A stretch of DNA of 64,000 nucleotides. It comes from Rhinopomastus cyanomelas. Taxonomy: Eukaryota > Chordata > Aves > Bucerotiformes > Rhinopomastidae. The position numbers and the translations under genes were made by a program. The notes beneath the pieces were generated by a model. That model worked only from the letters and a program-made list of their open reading frames with translations, made no database searches and was not told the origin of the DNA. The stretch covers positions 124,556 through 188,555 of the forward strand of contig VXBP01004367.1 in the NCBI GenBank assembly GCA_013400115.1, read 5' to 3'. Positions 1 to 10,080 of the stretch are shown here, one piece after another; positions within the stretch are counted from its first letter, which is position 1, and every line of letters begins with the position of its first letter.

Positions 1-310
1 CCCCGCCGGGGCCCGTCTGCCCGCCCTCGGCCGGCCGTGCCCGCGGCTCTCGGCCGCCGTCTGCCGGGCGCTCGGGCCGCCCCTTCTCTCACGCCAACGC
101 CACAGGTCGTTGGGAGCAGCAGCAGCATCGCCTCCAGCTCTTCCCGGAACGCAGCCGCTGGCCGAGGCCGCCCGCCTTCCCTGTCAGCCTAAGCAGCCAG
201 AGTGAAGCTTGGCCGAGGCTCCCCCGCTGCGGTTCGTGGGGGTGAGGAGGCCTCACTGCTGAAGTCGCTTCGAGCGCAAGTAGTGCCCAGCAGAAGATGA
301 TGGCATGACC
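1..310. promoter_or_regulatory. CpG island at window edge, probable promoter of a neighbouring gene
   Basis: The first 300 bases are very GC-rich with many CpG dinucleotides, then composition drops to the window average by about 320. No coding exon can be read. By conserved order the next gene to the left would be STK38L on the minus strand, whose 5' end would face this point. That assignment is inference from synteny only. Confidence 0.45.
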
Positions 311-617
311 CTACAGAACGTGTCTGCGGCCCTGCTTCTGTTCTGTCCTGTCCCACCACCACAGTGTGAGGGGAAGGATGTTAACTCAGGCAGGAGAAAC
401 CCTCTGTGGATTTGTGTTACCTAAATATAAACTGAAACGAAGCAGGAGCCTTTGAGGAGGCAGCTGTTGTCCCGAGGATGCGGTGATACCGGTTTCTTGA
501 GAAGCCAGCTGTGTGTAGAAGTCAAACCTCAGGTTGGAAGAATGACCAAGTCCAGCCAATGGGTGGAATCAAGTGAGTGCAGCCTCGTGTCCTCCCTCGA
601 CCAGAGGATAGCTGCTG

Positions 618-752
618 CTGACAGACTTCAAGGCCAGGTTGGATGGGGCATTGGGCAACCTGGTTCAGTGGGAGAGAGGTGTCCTTGCCTACAGCAGAGA
701 GGTTGGAACTGGGTGATCTTCCAGGTCCCTTCCAGCCTGACCATTCTATGAT
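618..752 (+). repeat. CR1 LINE 3' fragment (older subfamily)
   Basis: The fragment carries the CR1 tail phrases for the idle-cargo end of ORF2 and finishes with the ATTCTATGAT-type 3' terminus at about 742-752. Confidence 0.6.
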
Positions 753-1663
753 CCATACTTCCTTGTTTCTACCTTTTTCATCCATATAGAGGCAAGCATC
801 CCAAGAACTCTGTACACTACAGCAAATTTCTTACCCACAGATCTCACAATCTCAAGACCTGCAAGTTTGTCCTCAGGTGCCCTCAGGTGTCCTCAGGTGC
901 CTGGAGGCTGCGGGTGCCCTTTGCCTGGAGGCCGAGCCAGGGAATGCACCTGGGACCTGCTTGAGCACCATGGACCTGACTGCTGAGAGCAGTTTTCAGA
1001 AGCATTAGCTGTGGTAGGTTTGAAATAAGAAGCCTAAAATGAGCATGTTTTAACTTTAATGTGATGCGAGAGTGCTTCCTGGAGGGACTGCTTGCTCCGA
1101 TAATGAACTCCACTTTTGCTTTTGGAGTCCGTGGTAATGATGTTGTGCACTGGCATTTCCCATGCTGCAGCGCTGGAAGCACAGACACATTACTCAAGAA
1201 TAATTAACAAGAGGGGGAAAAGACACTCTACGCTATGATAAGTAAGTTCAAAACAAACTGGTTATTGATCTAGAAAAGCTGTGTCTCACTAAAGCACTCT
1301 TCCCAGGTCAATAACCTGTACAGACCAGTAACAGCAGTACATAGGAATGACAGACACCTCGGGCCAACCTCCCTGCCCCAACAGAAGTAGGGGCTGGTTC
1401 TGACTGGGGATTTCTGGGTTTGATTTCAGGATCTTGCTTCTGTCTGCTCCCTTCTGTTGGAGAAGGCAGGTTCAGTCCTGAGGGTTATAAGGACCTGTTG
1501 TGGCAATGAAAATTGAATGACTGTTTAAACCATGATGTTAAACACTTCCTGACTCTCTACTCCTCTTGTGGGTCCTGCCCGTGGAGCAGATGGCAAACAC
1601 TGAAAGATCGTTGTGGAAAATGATTGTTTGTTGGTCCTGTGTCTGTGCACGTGTAAGGGGGAA
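753..1663. other. Intergenic stretch with nothing recognised
   Basis: No exon, RNA gene or repeat was recognised. Short imperfect copies of the words GTGCCCTCAGGT and GTCCTCAGGT occur near 872-900. Confidence 0.5.
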
Positions 1664-1815
1664 TCTCAGAACATTAGGGACTGGAAAGGACCTCAAAAGA
1701 TCATCCAGTCCAATCCCACAACCACAGCAGGGTCACCTAGATCCAGTCACACAGGAGCAGTCCAGGTGGGTTTTAAACGTCTCCAGAGAAGGAGACTCCA
1801 CAACCCCCAACAGTG
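1664..1815 (-). repeat. CR1 LINE 3' fragment
   Basis: Reads as the reverse complement of the common CR1 3' end. The tail word lies at the left edge and the element is 5'-truncated on the right. Confidence 0.85.
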
Positions 1816-2569
1816 CACTGTGCTCCATGGGCTGTGTTAGAGCCTGTCAAAACAATTGGTTCTCATGTTGGTCATGCCACGGGCTCAGGTTTGCTCCCTA
1901 AGCTGTCATTCATGTCACTGGGTCAGGAGTTCACCCTGACATCCACACAGGCCACTACACAGTTGCTGTCTCCACACTCCTTCCTAAGAAGGACCGTTCC
2001 AGTTCATGCTTTGCCGAAAGCCCAGATAATTCCCTTTATCTTAACAGCTCCTGTGTCACTGGGAAGGCTTCTCTGTTCTCACATGTGAAGCACAGGGATC
2101 AAAGCAACTCCTCCAGCTACACAAAATCAAGGAACTGGCTATAGTCACTTACAGACTGCCAGCTCATCCTCCAAGCCTCAACAGTTCAGAACTACTCTCA
2201 GTCTAAAAGCAGCATGTTTCCCATTTTCAACACCTTACAGGTGTCACTTACTTTACCTCAACCAGTTACACCCCTTTCTTAGATGAGCAGTACTTTTTCA
2301 GCGTGAGCTTCTGGCTCGGCCGTGACGTTTGCAGGCATCTGGCATCCACAGCCTGTTTTTCTCCTGGCACAGAGACACCGGATTCCTCACGCACCGCTCA
2401 AGGACATGCCAGAGTTTGTTCAGTTTATAGCTGAGTTCACAACGTCAGCTCTTAAAAATACTATCCTGGTATTCCTGTTTGAAGAACGTTGGTGAACTTG
2501 CAAGGGATGTACTTGGTACCTTATGTTTTTCTGTAAACAAAGAAATGTGGGAAGTCTGGAACAATAAAA
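1816..2569. other. Intergenic stretch with nothing recognised
   Basis: Moderate-GC sequence with no recognisable exon or repeat. It lies downstream of MED21. Confidence 0.45.
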
Positions 2570-3196
2570 ACATGAGCCAGCAGTGTGCCCTTGTGGCCAA
2601 GAGGGCCAGTGGCATCCAGGGGTGGATCAGAAGTGGGGTGGTTAGCAGACGGAGAGAGGTTCTTCTCCCCCTCTACTCTGCACTGGTGAGACCACACCTG
2701 GAGTGTTGTGTCCAGTTCTGGGCCTCTCAGTTTCAGAAGGACATGGAGCTGGCAGATGGAGTTCAGCGCAGAGCCACAGAGATGATGAAGGAAGTTGAAC
2801 ACCTTCCTTTATGAGCAAAGGCTGAGGGAGCTGGGGCTCTTGAGCTTGGAGCAAAGACTGAGGGGTGACCTCATTAAAGTTTATAAATATGGAAAGGGTG
2901 GGTGTCAGGAGGATGGAGGCTCTGCTCAGTGGCACCTAATGACAGGACAAGGGGCAGTGGGTGTCAGCTGGAACAGAGGAGGTTCCACATCAGTAGGAGA
3001 AGGAACTTCTTCATGGTGAGGATGCCAGAGCCCTGGAAGGGGCTGCCCAGGGGGGTTGTGGAGTCTCCTTCTCTGGAGACGTTCAAAGCCCACCTGGACG
3101 TGTTCCTGTGTGACTTGGTCTGGGTGATCTTGCTGTGTCTAGGATTGGACTGGATGATCTTTCAAGGTCCCTGCCAGTTCCTAAAGCTCTGTGATT
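2570..3196 (+). repeat. CR1 LINE 3' end including the end of ORF2
   Basis: About 630 bp of CR1, running from the ORF2 C-terminal region (frameshifted reading near 2640-2800) through the 3' UTR to the ATTCTG-type terminus. The reading frames here are remnants, not a host gene. Confidence 0.9.
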
Positions 3197-3477
3197 CTGC
3201 CAACTATGAGAATTACCAGAGGTCTTTTAACTTTTCACTTTCTTCTGTAGGTTTTAAAAAGTGAGTCCTCCTTTTATACTCAAACCTTATTAGACAGAAA
3301 CGTAGATACCTGAACAACAGGCTTCTCTTTCCTTTAGACAGGAAGGCATACACCAAACTCTCTGGCTATAAAGCCAGAAAAACCCAAGAGTTCTCCAAAT
3401 ACAATTATACTTTGAAACAGACTAATGTGGCAGGCAGCAAATCTTCTCCCAGAAGGTTTAAAATCAAGGCTAGGTCA

Positions 3478-3734
3478 GAGAACCACAGAGTGGTTTGGGT
3501 CAGAAGGTACCTTAAAGATCATCTAGTTCCAACCCCCTGCCATGGGCAGGGACACTTCCCTCTAGATCAGGTGGCTCAAAGCCCAGTCCAACCTGACCTT
3601 GAACAATACCACAACTTCTCTGGGCAACCTGTTCCAGCATCTCACCACCCTTCTGGTAAATAATTCCTTCTAATATCTGATCTAAATCTAACCTCTTTGT
3701 GCTTAAAGCCACTGCGCCGTGTCCTGTGGCTGTA
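3478..3734 (-). repeat. CR1 LINE fragment (different subfamily)
   Basis: A reverse-oriented CR1 of the subfamily whose tail refers to AACCCCCTGCCATGGGCAGG, diverged from the common copies in the window. Confidence 0.75.
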
Positions 3735-3744
3735 CATGTTGATA

Positions 3745-3957
3745 CAGAATCACAGAACATTAGGGATTGGAAGGGACCTTGAAAGATGATCCAGACCAAT
3801 CCCTCCAGGGGGGTTGTGGGGTCTCCCTCTCTGAAGATGTTTAAAACCCACCTGGATCTGTTCCTGTGCGACTTGATCTAGGTGATCCTGCTGTGGCAGG
3901 GGGATTGGACTCGATCTTTCAAGGTCCCTTCCAATCCCTGATGTTCTGTGTTTCTGT
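3745..3957. repeat. Outward-facing pair of CR1 3' ends
   Basis: A minus-strand CR1 3' end (3745-3805) directly abuts a plus-strand CR1 3' end (3806-3957). The two 3' termini face outward, so the outer 60 bp on each side form an inverted repeat. Confidence 0.8.
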
Positions 3958-4504
3958 GAAATCATACAAAAGCATCAGTTTTTAAAGGTATGACTGTTCA
4001 TTCTGTGTGACTCATCATTCTCCAGACACAAAAATACTTCATGAAACAGCATTTCAATGTTTTCTCCTGCCTAATTCAAGACATGAAGTGCTAGAACCCT
4101 TCTAGGGTTGTTCCTTTGGAGCTCTTTCCCATCCAGAGCAGGCGTAGAAACCTTCTGCTTAATGTCTGCATTAGGGATCTGAGTTTGCTGATGGAGGAAG
4201 TGAGTAACTCGGTTTGACTTCAGTGGCAGTTACTCATATCCTGTGAGGAGACAAGTGGGAAGCGGTGGAAAAATCCCCAAGATCCAAGAAAGGAGATAGA
4301 AGGGGGATGGGAGTGACATGGAATGACAATCGGCGACTCCTCAGAGATAAGGGCTCGTCCCTTATTCTGGCCTTTGCTGGTACAAGCTGGAGAAACGACT
4401 CAAAACTGGGAGAACATCTGCAGTAGTACAGTAACACCATCCCTGATCCTTTTCACATTGAGGCAGGGGTTGTTCTGTTCTCCCTACTGGCCAGTGATAG
4501 GATG
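3958..4504. other. Intergenic stretch with nothing recognised
   Basis: No exon or repeat was recognised before the CR1 block that begins near 4505. Confidence 0.4.
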
Positions 4505-5052
4505 AGGGGAAATGCACCAGGGGGGGTTCAGGCTGGATGTCAGCGAGAATTTCTGTCCTGAATGGGTTGTCAGTGCCCAGGGAGGGGGTTGAGTCCCCAT
4601 CTCTGCAGGTGATGAAGAGCAGGGTAGATGTTGTGTTGGGGGAAGAGGAGGCTGAGAGGACACCTGATCACTCTCTACAACTAGGTACACCGTAGAGATG
4701 TTGGTGCTGGCCTCTTCCCACAGCTCATTAGCAACAGAACCAGAGGGAATGGTTTTAAGCTCCAACAGGGGAGGTTTAGATTGGACATCAGGAAGAAATT
4801 CTTCTTCCTGATGGGCTGCCCAGGGTGGTGGTTGAGTCCCCATCCCTGGATAAGTTTAAAAGTCACTTAGATGTAGTGTTGGGGGCTCTGGTTTAGGGGT
4901 GAACTTGTAGAGTAGGGTTGATGGTTGGACTCTGATGATTCCAGGGGTCTTTTCCAACCTGGATGATTCTATCATCTCTATACTGTGGTCTGGCAGTGCT
5001 TGCTCGAAGGTTGGACTTGATGACCTTAAAAGTCTCTTCCATCCAAACATAC
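4505..5052 (+). repeat. CR1 LINE 3' region, two joined segments of an older subfamily
   Basis: The sequence has CR1 3' UTR phrases twice (about 4505-4640 and 4645-5052), ending in a diverged tail near 4960-5050. It looks like one copy beside or inside another. Confidence 0.7.
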
Positions 5053-5341
5053 AGCACTTCCTCGTTACTCTCTGCTTTAGAAGCGCTCACCGGTTGCTAC
5101 AGACACGAGACCGTAGCAGACCATCAGCAGACAACCAGCATGAGCACGGGAAAGTGTGTCAGGGCTTTAACGGAGTCCAAGACCCATCTGTGAATTACAA
5201 ACAGGAATAGATACCAGCATGAGATACTCGCAGACTGCTTTGCAGAAATGAGCTATCAGTGGCAGTAACAACCTGCAAACATTGACTTATCCTTAGTTGC
5301 TCTGTAAATTGCAGTGAGGCAGCCAAGTAGTTACACAGATG

Positions 5342-5347
5342 TTTAAT
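5342..5347 (-). terminator. MED21: Possible MED21 poly(A) signal (ATTAAA)
   Basis: On the minus strand this reads ATTAAA, about 485 nt beyond the MED21 stop codon. No AATAAA was found nearer, so it is the best candidate, but it is only a hexamer match. Confidence 0.3.
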
Positions 5348-5831
5348 TACCAGCAGTTAAATCAGATGGCAACCACAGTGCTCGTCCCTGTCTAGTTCTG
5401 GTGGACACGAGCGGGTCTGTGTGAGCCTTGCACAAACTGCACCCAAACCATCACAGTGTGGAAGCAGGAGTGCTTCCCCCAATTTCAGTTCCACTCAGAG
5501 TAATTCCAATTTTCCTTCTGAATTCTGTTTTGGGACTCAGGTCTGTGCGATCAGGACAGCAAATGAGACTGATGTCAGACATAATGAACAGAACTCTCAC
5601 AAATTAGTATTTGAAGACATAAAGCCATGTGGTTCTAGACCAGAACCACAAACCCTAGAGTGGAAGTGGTGCTCATAGCAGAGCTGTGGTAAAAGACCTT
5701 GTAACCAAAGACCAGAGCACACAACAGACCAGCAAGAGCCTTGATAGATGTAGGAGCTCCCCACTGACACAGAGCTGTCTCCCCAAGACTGGCAGCAGTT
5801 TGGTTTGGTGGGGCCGTGCTGCCACCCGGTG

Positions 5832-6008
5832 CTACGAGTCCAGCAGGGGCTGGCTGTGTGTGCCACTTCGCGTCTTCAGCTGTGACTGGGCAATGTCTGC
5901 CAGGGCACTCTGTATCTTCTCCAGCAGAATATCCCCACGATAAACCACCTCTTCCAGGCGGGCAGCTGCTTCATGGTTTTCTTCTTCTAGCTGATACAAA
6001 CTGGCAGC
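5832..6008 (-). CDS. MED21: MED21 coding exon 4
   Basis: It encodes the last 58 residues, ending in a Leu-Leu-Asp-Ser tail and TAG at 5834-5832. The acceptor is GTTAAAG. Confidence 0.95.
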   Translation of the reverse strand, partial: AASLYQLEEENHEAAARLEEVVYRGDILLEKIQSALADIAQSQLKTRSGTHSQPLLDS

Positions 6009-8621
6009 CTTTAACAGAAAAGGGTGAAAAGGGAGTTACCGTTGGTACTACATGAGAGAAGGCAACAGCTAGCGCTCACTTTAGGCCACGAATCCACTGG
6101 AGCACAGGTTGTGATCTGAACCAGTGTGTACCCACACGGAGTGAGCACACGCTCCTCACAAACACAGAGCTTAGCTTCTGGTACAGCTGTTGGCTCAGAA
6201 GAGCTTCTCCTGATGAGAGGAGATGATTTATCTCCCGGCCCACTCATTTATTGAAGCATAACTGATATTTAAACCTTGCTGTGAAACAATGTGTTTCAAG
6301 TGAAACTATTATTTAAACTTCTTTTGTCAGTGCTTTGTTTCAGAACCCAACTGTGAGCCAGGCTCTGCTCAGGGGCATCTAATGATAGGACAAGGGGCAG
6401 TGGGTGTGAGCTGGAACAGAGGAGGTTCCACATCAATCTGAGAAGGAACTTCTTCCCAGTGAGGGTGACAGAGCACTGGAAAGGGCTGCCCAGGATGGGG
6501 TGTGGAATCTCCTTCTCTGGAGATGTTTCAAAGCCACCTGGACATGTTCCTGTGTGACCTGATCTAGGTGGTCCTGCTGTGGCAGGTGGGTTGGACTGGA
6601 TGATCTTTCAAGGTCCCTTCCAATCCCTAATGATCTTTCGAGGTCTCCTCCAATCCCCACTGTTCCTTGATTCTGTGAAGTACTTTACCAAATTTAAAAC
6701 TACTGAAACCTGTTCTACTTGGATAAGAGAGACAACAAAATCACATCACGAAATGCATTCCCAGTGAGAGAGGAATCTGAGAGATTATCCAAGGAACAAA
6801 CCCTACACCACCACACCCCAAAACGTGCACTGCTGCATTTGTTGTACAAGTACCATGGAATCACGGAACATTAGGGATTGGAAGGGACTTCAAAAGATCA
6901 TCTACTCCAATCTCCTGCCACAGCAGGATCCCCTAGATCAAGTCGCACAGGGACATGTCCAGGCGGGTTTTTAACGTCTCTATAGACGGAGACTCCACAA
7001 CCCCCCGGGCAGCCCCTTCCAGGGCTCTGTCACCCTCACTATGAGGAACAGCTGAGTCAAAATAAAGGTAGGGGTAGAGTATTGTGGTGTCACAACAAGA
7101 GAACAGAAAACCAAGTCCACAATATTCTTGCTGTGTGTAATGTTATTTAAAACCATGTGCAAGTTCAGTATTTCCACTAAAGCTATAAAGTATTCTCAGA
7201 CCATCCTCATGAAAAACTCAGGGATAAGTTAAAATAAATAAAAAGGCCTAGAGGGTACAAAATGTGTTTGAAAAGTTTGCCTTGAATTACAACACTTCAA
7301 TGTCAACACACTCTTACCTGCAAAGCTGCTGTTGATTCTTCACTAGGCAGGGAATCTATGAGAACATCGATATCTTTCGCAGTTCGTGCAATCAACGCTG
7401 CAAACAGCTGGGCATACTCTGGAAAAATAAAGTCAGGCTGTTCAGGTCATCATCAGAAGTAAGCACAATCTGCTGAGGGCCCAGAAAATTCTGCAGCCTT
7501 ACAGGACGCAGGTTAAACATTCTCCTGGATGAAGCAAACAACAGTATCAGTAGATGGGAACCCAACCAGATCAGAAAATTAAGGCATTCTGATTTCAGTG
7601 CTAGATTAGACAAAGTAACTTACACCAGGCTGGTTAGACAAAGGGCTGGGCTTTGTCCTAATAGCCAGAACTCCATTGCAGTTAGCCATTTAAATTCCTA
7701 ACACAGCCATGGAGGCTGAGGGAGCTAGGTCTCTTCAGCCTGGAAAAAAGGAGACTGAGGGGTGACCTCATTAATGCTGATAAATATGGAAAGGGCAGGT
7801 GTCAGGAGGATGGATGCTAGGGGGCATCTAGTGGTAGGACAAGGGGCAGTGGGTGTGAGCTGGAGCAGAGGAGGTTCCACATCAACATGAGAAGGAACTT
7901 CTTCCCGGTGAGGGTGACAGAGCACTGGAAGGAGCTGCCCAGGGAGGTTGTGGAGTCTCCTCTGAAACGTTTAAAACCTGCCTGGATACGTTTCTGTGCG
8001 ACTGGATCTAGGTGATTCTGCTGTGGTGGGCAGACTGGATTGGATGATCTTTCGAGGTCCCTTCCAATCCCTAATCATCTTCGATTCTGTGACCCTGCTA
8101 CAAAGGTTGTCCCCATCTTTACCAGCCCCCCTTAAGCACTGCAAGGCCGCAGCACCCGCACCCGCTCGCACTGGGAGCTGCAGTAGCCAGACTTGCCTTC
8201 CGTGGGATTAGCAGGTTGGTCCTTGTTGATCGCGGTCTGGATGTTGCTGAAGGAGGCGGGGGGCCCGCACTGCTGCAGCACTCCGATGGCGTTACAGAAC
8301 TGGTCTGCGAGCTGCTGGCGAACACACCGTTACTTCATCCCCACGCAGTAGCCACTCCCACCAAGACACTAGCCCGCGGCGATACCCCCGTACCTGGAGG
8401 TGCCAGCGCTAGGGGCTGCGGGCAGATCAGAGGAGCAGCGAGAGAAATCCTGCCCCCCACCTCCCACGATGACAACAGCGGCCAAGGCGGGAGGGGCCGT
8501 GACCCGCCACCGGCCTCCCCTCCCCACCGCCGAGGAGCGGAAAACGACAGAGTCGAGTAGTGAGTAGCACCCGCCTCACCGAGTTCACCGCGTCCTGCAG
8601 CTGCGTTAACCGATCCGCCAT
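5832..8621 (-). CDS. MED21: MED21, Mediator of RNA polymerase II transcription subunit 21
   Basis: MED21 is a small subunit of the Mediator middle module, where it pairs with MED7 through a long coiled coil and helps bridge activators to Pol II in the nucleus. Coding exons on the minus strand are 8621-8580, 8311-8197, 7418-7318 and 6008-5832, joining in frame to 144 codons, the usual vertebrate length. The N-terminus ([13 protein letters not shown]) and the segment [17 protein letters not shown] match the family almost exactly. The C-terminal helix region ([20 protein letters not shown]) is also clear. Intron 2 begins with GC instead of GT (donor AAG|GCAAGT at 8196-8191). The acceptor of exon 2 is a CAGCAG tandem, so one extra Gln is possible. 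It is divergently oriented to TM7SF3. Confidence 0.97.
6356..6680 (+). repeat. CR1 LINE 3' fragment in MED21 intron 3
   Basis: A 5'-truncated CR1 antisense to MED21. Its terminal segment (about 6596-6660) is partly duplicated: the words CAATCCCTAATG and CAATCCCCACTG each follow an ATGATCTTTC word. Confidence 0.9.
6855..7055 (-). repeat. CR1 LINE 3' fragment in MED21 intron 3
   Basis: Reverse complement of the CR1 tail, in the same sense as MED21. Confidence 0.85.
7318..7418 (-). CDS. MED21: MED21 coding exon 3
   Basis: It encodes the [20 protein letters not shown] segment and the following residues. It is bounded by TTTCCAG and GTAAGA. Confidence 0.95.
7708..8093 (+). repeat. CR1 LINE 3' fragment in MED21 intron 2
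   Basis: About 385 bp of CR1 3' end terminating in GATTCTGTGA. It is antisense to MED21 and stops roughly 100 bp short of exon 2. Confidence 0.9.
8197..8311 (-). CDS. MED21: MED21 coding exon 2
   Basis: It encodes residues 15-52 plus one base. The acceptor is CAGCAG, and the donor is the non-canonical GCAAGT; the following exon fits only if this GC site is used. Confidence 0.93.
8580..8621 (-). CDS. MED21: MED21 coding exon 1
   Basis: It encodes residues 1-14, starting at the ATG at 8621-8619 inside a CpG island. The donor GTGAGG follows immediately. Confidence 0.95.
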
Positions 8622-8917
8622 CGCCCCGCCGCCAGGCCCCCCCGGGAGCCTCCAGCGCAGCCGCCTGGGGCGACCGGATGTGACGGGGCGAGCGCGCGGC
8701 GCGGCGGGCCTGGCGCGCCCCCTGCCGGCCCGGAGGAGGCAGCGTCGCGCCGTTCAATGCCGCGGGCTCGGAGCGTTTTGCCGGGACTGGCGGCTGCCCA
8801 GCTGCTCCGCTGCGCCCCGCAGGCCCTGGCCACGAGTAACGGGAAGGGCACTGCCATGGGTGGGTGATGTTCATTTGGAGGAATGGTAGTTATCCCAGAA
8901 ACGCCTGTCCGTGCTCA

Positions 8918-9270
8918 GAGTCATGGAGCCGTTTAGGTTGGAAAAGACCTCTGAGATCATGGAGTCTGTGAACCTCACGCCGCTGAGTCCTCCAGGCCCC
9001 TCAGCACCACATCTACGCGTTTGAAATAGCTCCAGGGATGGCATCTCAACCACTTCCCAAGGCAACCTGTTCCAATCACAGAATCAGACTGCATTAGGTT
9101 GGAACAGGCTGCCCGGAGAGGTGGTGGAGGCTCCATCCCTGGAGCCATTCAAGGTCAGGTGGGATGGGGCTCTGGGCAATCTGGTCTGGGGACCGATGGC
9201 CCTGCTCGGTGTAGGGGGGTTGGACTGGATGCCCTTTGGAGGTCCCTTCCAACCCTGTGGTTCTGTGAAA
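8918..9270. repeat. CR1 LINE fragments between the divergent MED21 and TM7SF3 promoters
   Basis: A diverged minus-strand CR1 (8918-9075) is followed by a short minus-strand tail (9076-9101) that abuts a plus-strand 3' end (9102-9270). The cluster separates the two CpG islands. Confidence 0.75.
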
Positions 9271-9540
9271 CACCAATGAACACAGCAGTCAGCTCTGTTC
9301 TTACACCAGGCTGCCAGTTTCCTCTTGCATTTTTGACTGGAAACCAGACCCCAGCAAGCTGAGGCAAAAAGAAATACACTGGGGCGACTGTACACCCCGA
9401 AAAAGGCTTCAGGGTCGCTGCCTTCTTCCTCACATACCCGTGGATCACCTTCATAGCCAGCAGCACCCCAACAGCCAGTGGCTCTCAGAAGCCCACAAGC
9501 TGTTTATGAGGGAAGACGGCAACTAAACCCCATGTGTCGC

Positions 9541-9549
9541 TATAAAAAG
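9541..9549 (+). promoter_or_regulatory. TM7SF3: TATA box candidate upstream of TM7SF3
   Basis: TATAAAAAG lies 203 bp upstream of the TM7SF3 ATG, immediately before the CpG island. If used, transcription would start near 9570. This is a motif match only. Confidence 0.35.
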
Positions 9550-9589
9550 ACATAAATGCACCTGAAGCCCTCCTCCCCCGGGCTTGGAG

Positions 9590-10080
9590 CCCCTGCCGAG
9601 CCCCAGCAGGGCCCGCACACCCAGCAGAAGCGGCGGCAGAGGCCGTTATCTCCGCCCCCGGCCGCAGCTGGGTGAGGGGCGGCGGGAGCGGCCTCCGCAG
9701 GATCCGCCCCGGCCCCGCCTGCGCTCGCCGTGGGCTTCCCTCGGCGGCACCATGCGGCTCCCCGGCTGCGCCAGGCTGCTCCTGGGGGTCCTGGGGCTCC
9801 TGGGGCCTGGCGGCGCCTCAGGTGGGTGTGATGCGGCGGGCCGGGGCCGCCATTAGACGGCCGGCGGAGCTGCCTTCTCCGGGCGGAGGGAGGCTGTTTC
9901 TGGTCGAGCCGACGCTTGGCAGAGCGGAGGGGAGGGGGCTGTTACGAGGGGGCTGCGCGAAGCTCGGTGCGGGGGTGTCCCGGGGGGGCGGCCGGCTGCT
10001 GCCGCTGCTGCCGCCGCCGGGAGGGGCGAGCAAGCGGGGAGATGGAGAGAAGGCTGCAGCGGTCTGCGGAGCTGAGAGGA
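9590..10080. promoter_or_regulatory. TM7SF3: CpG island over TM7SF3 exon 1
   Basis: Strongly CpG-rich sequence surrounding the TM7SF3 start codon and first donor site. Confidence 0.7.
9752..9821 (+). CDS. TM7SF3: TM7SF3 coding exon 1 (signal peptide)
   Basis: It encodes residues 1-23, with hydrophobic core LLLGVLGLLG. The start ATG is in good context (GGCACCATGC), and donor GTGGGT follows in phase 1. Confidence 0.88.

Larger units (their letters stand above)
8130..8850. promoter_or_regulatory. MED21: CpG island over the MED21 5' end
   Basis: CpG-dense sequence covering MED21 exons 1 and 2 and the upstream region. It is the expected position of the MED21 promoter; the start site cannot be fixed from sequence. 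Confidence 0.7.

Noticed and set aside
8335..8874. Minus-strand 179-codon frame over the MED21 promoter
   Set aside because: It overlaps the true MED21 exon 1 in another frame and reflects the CpG island.
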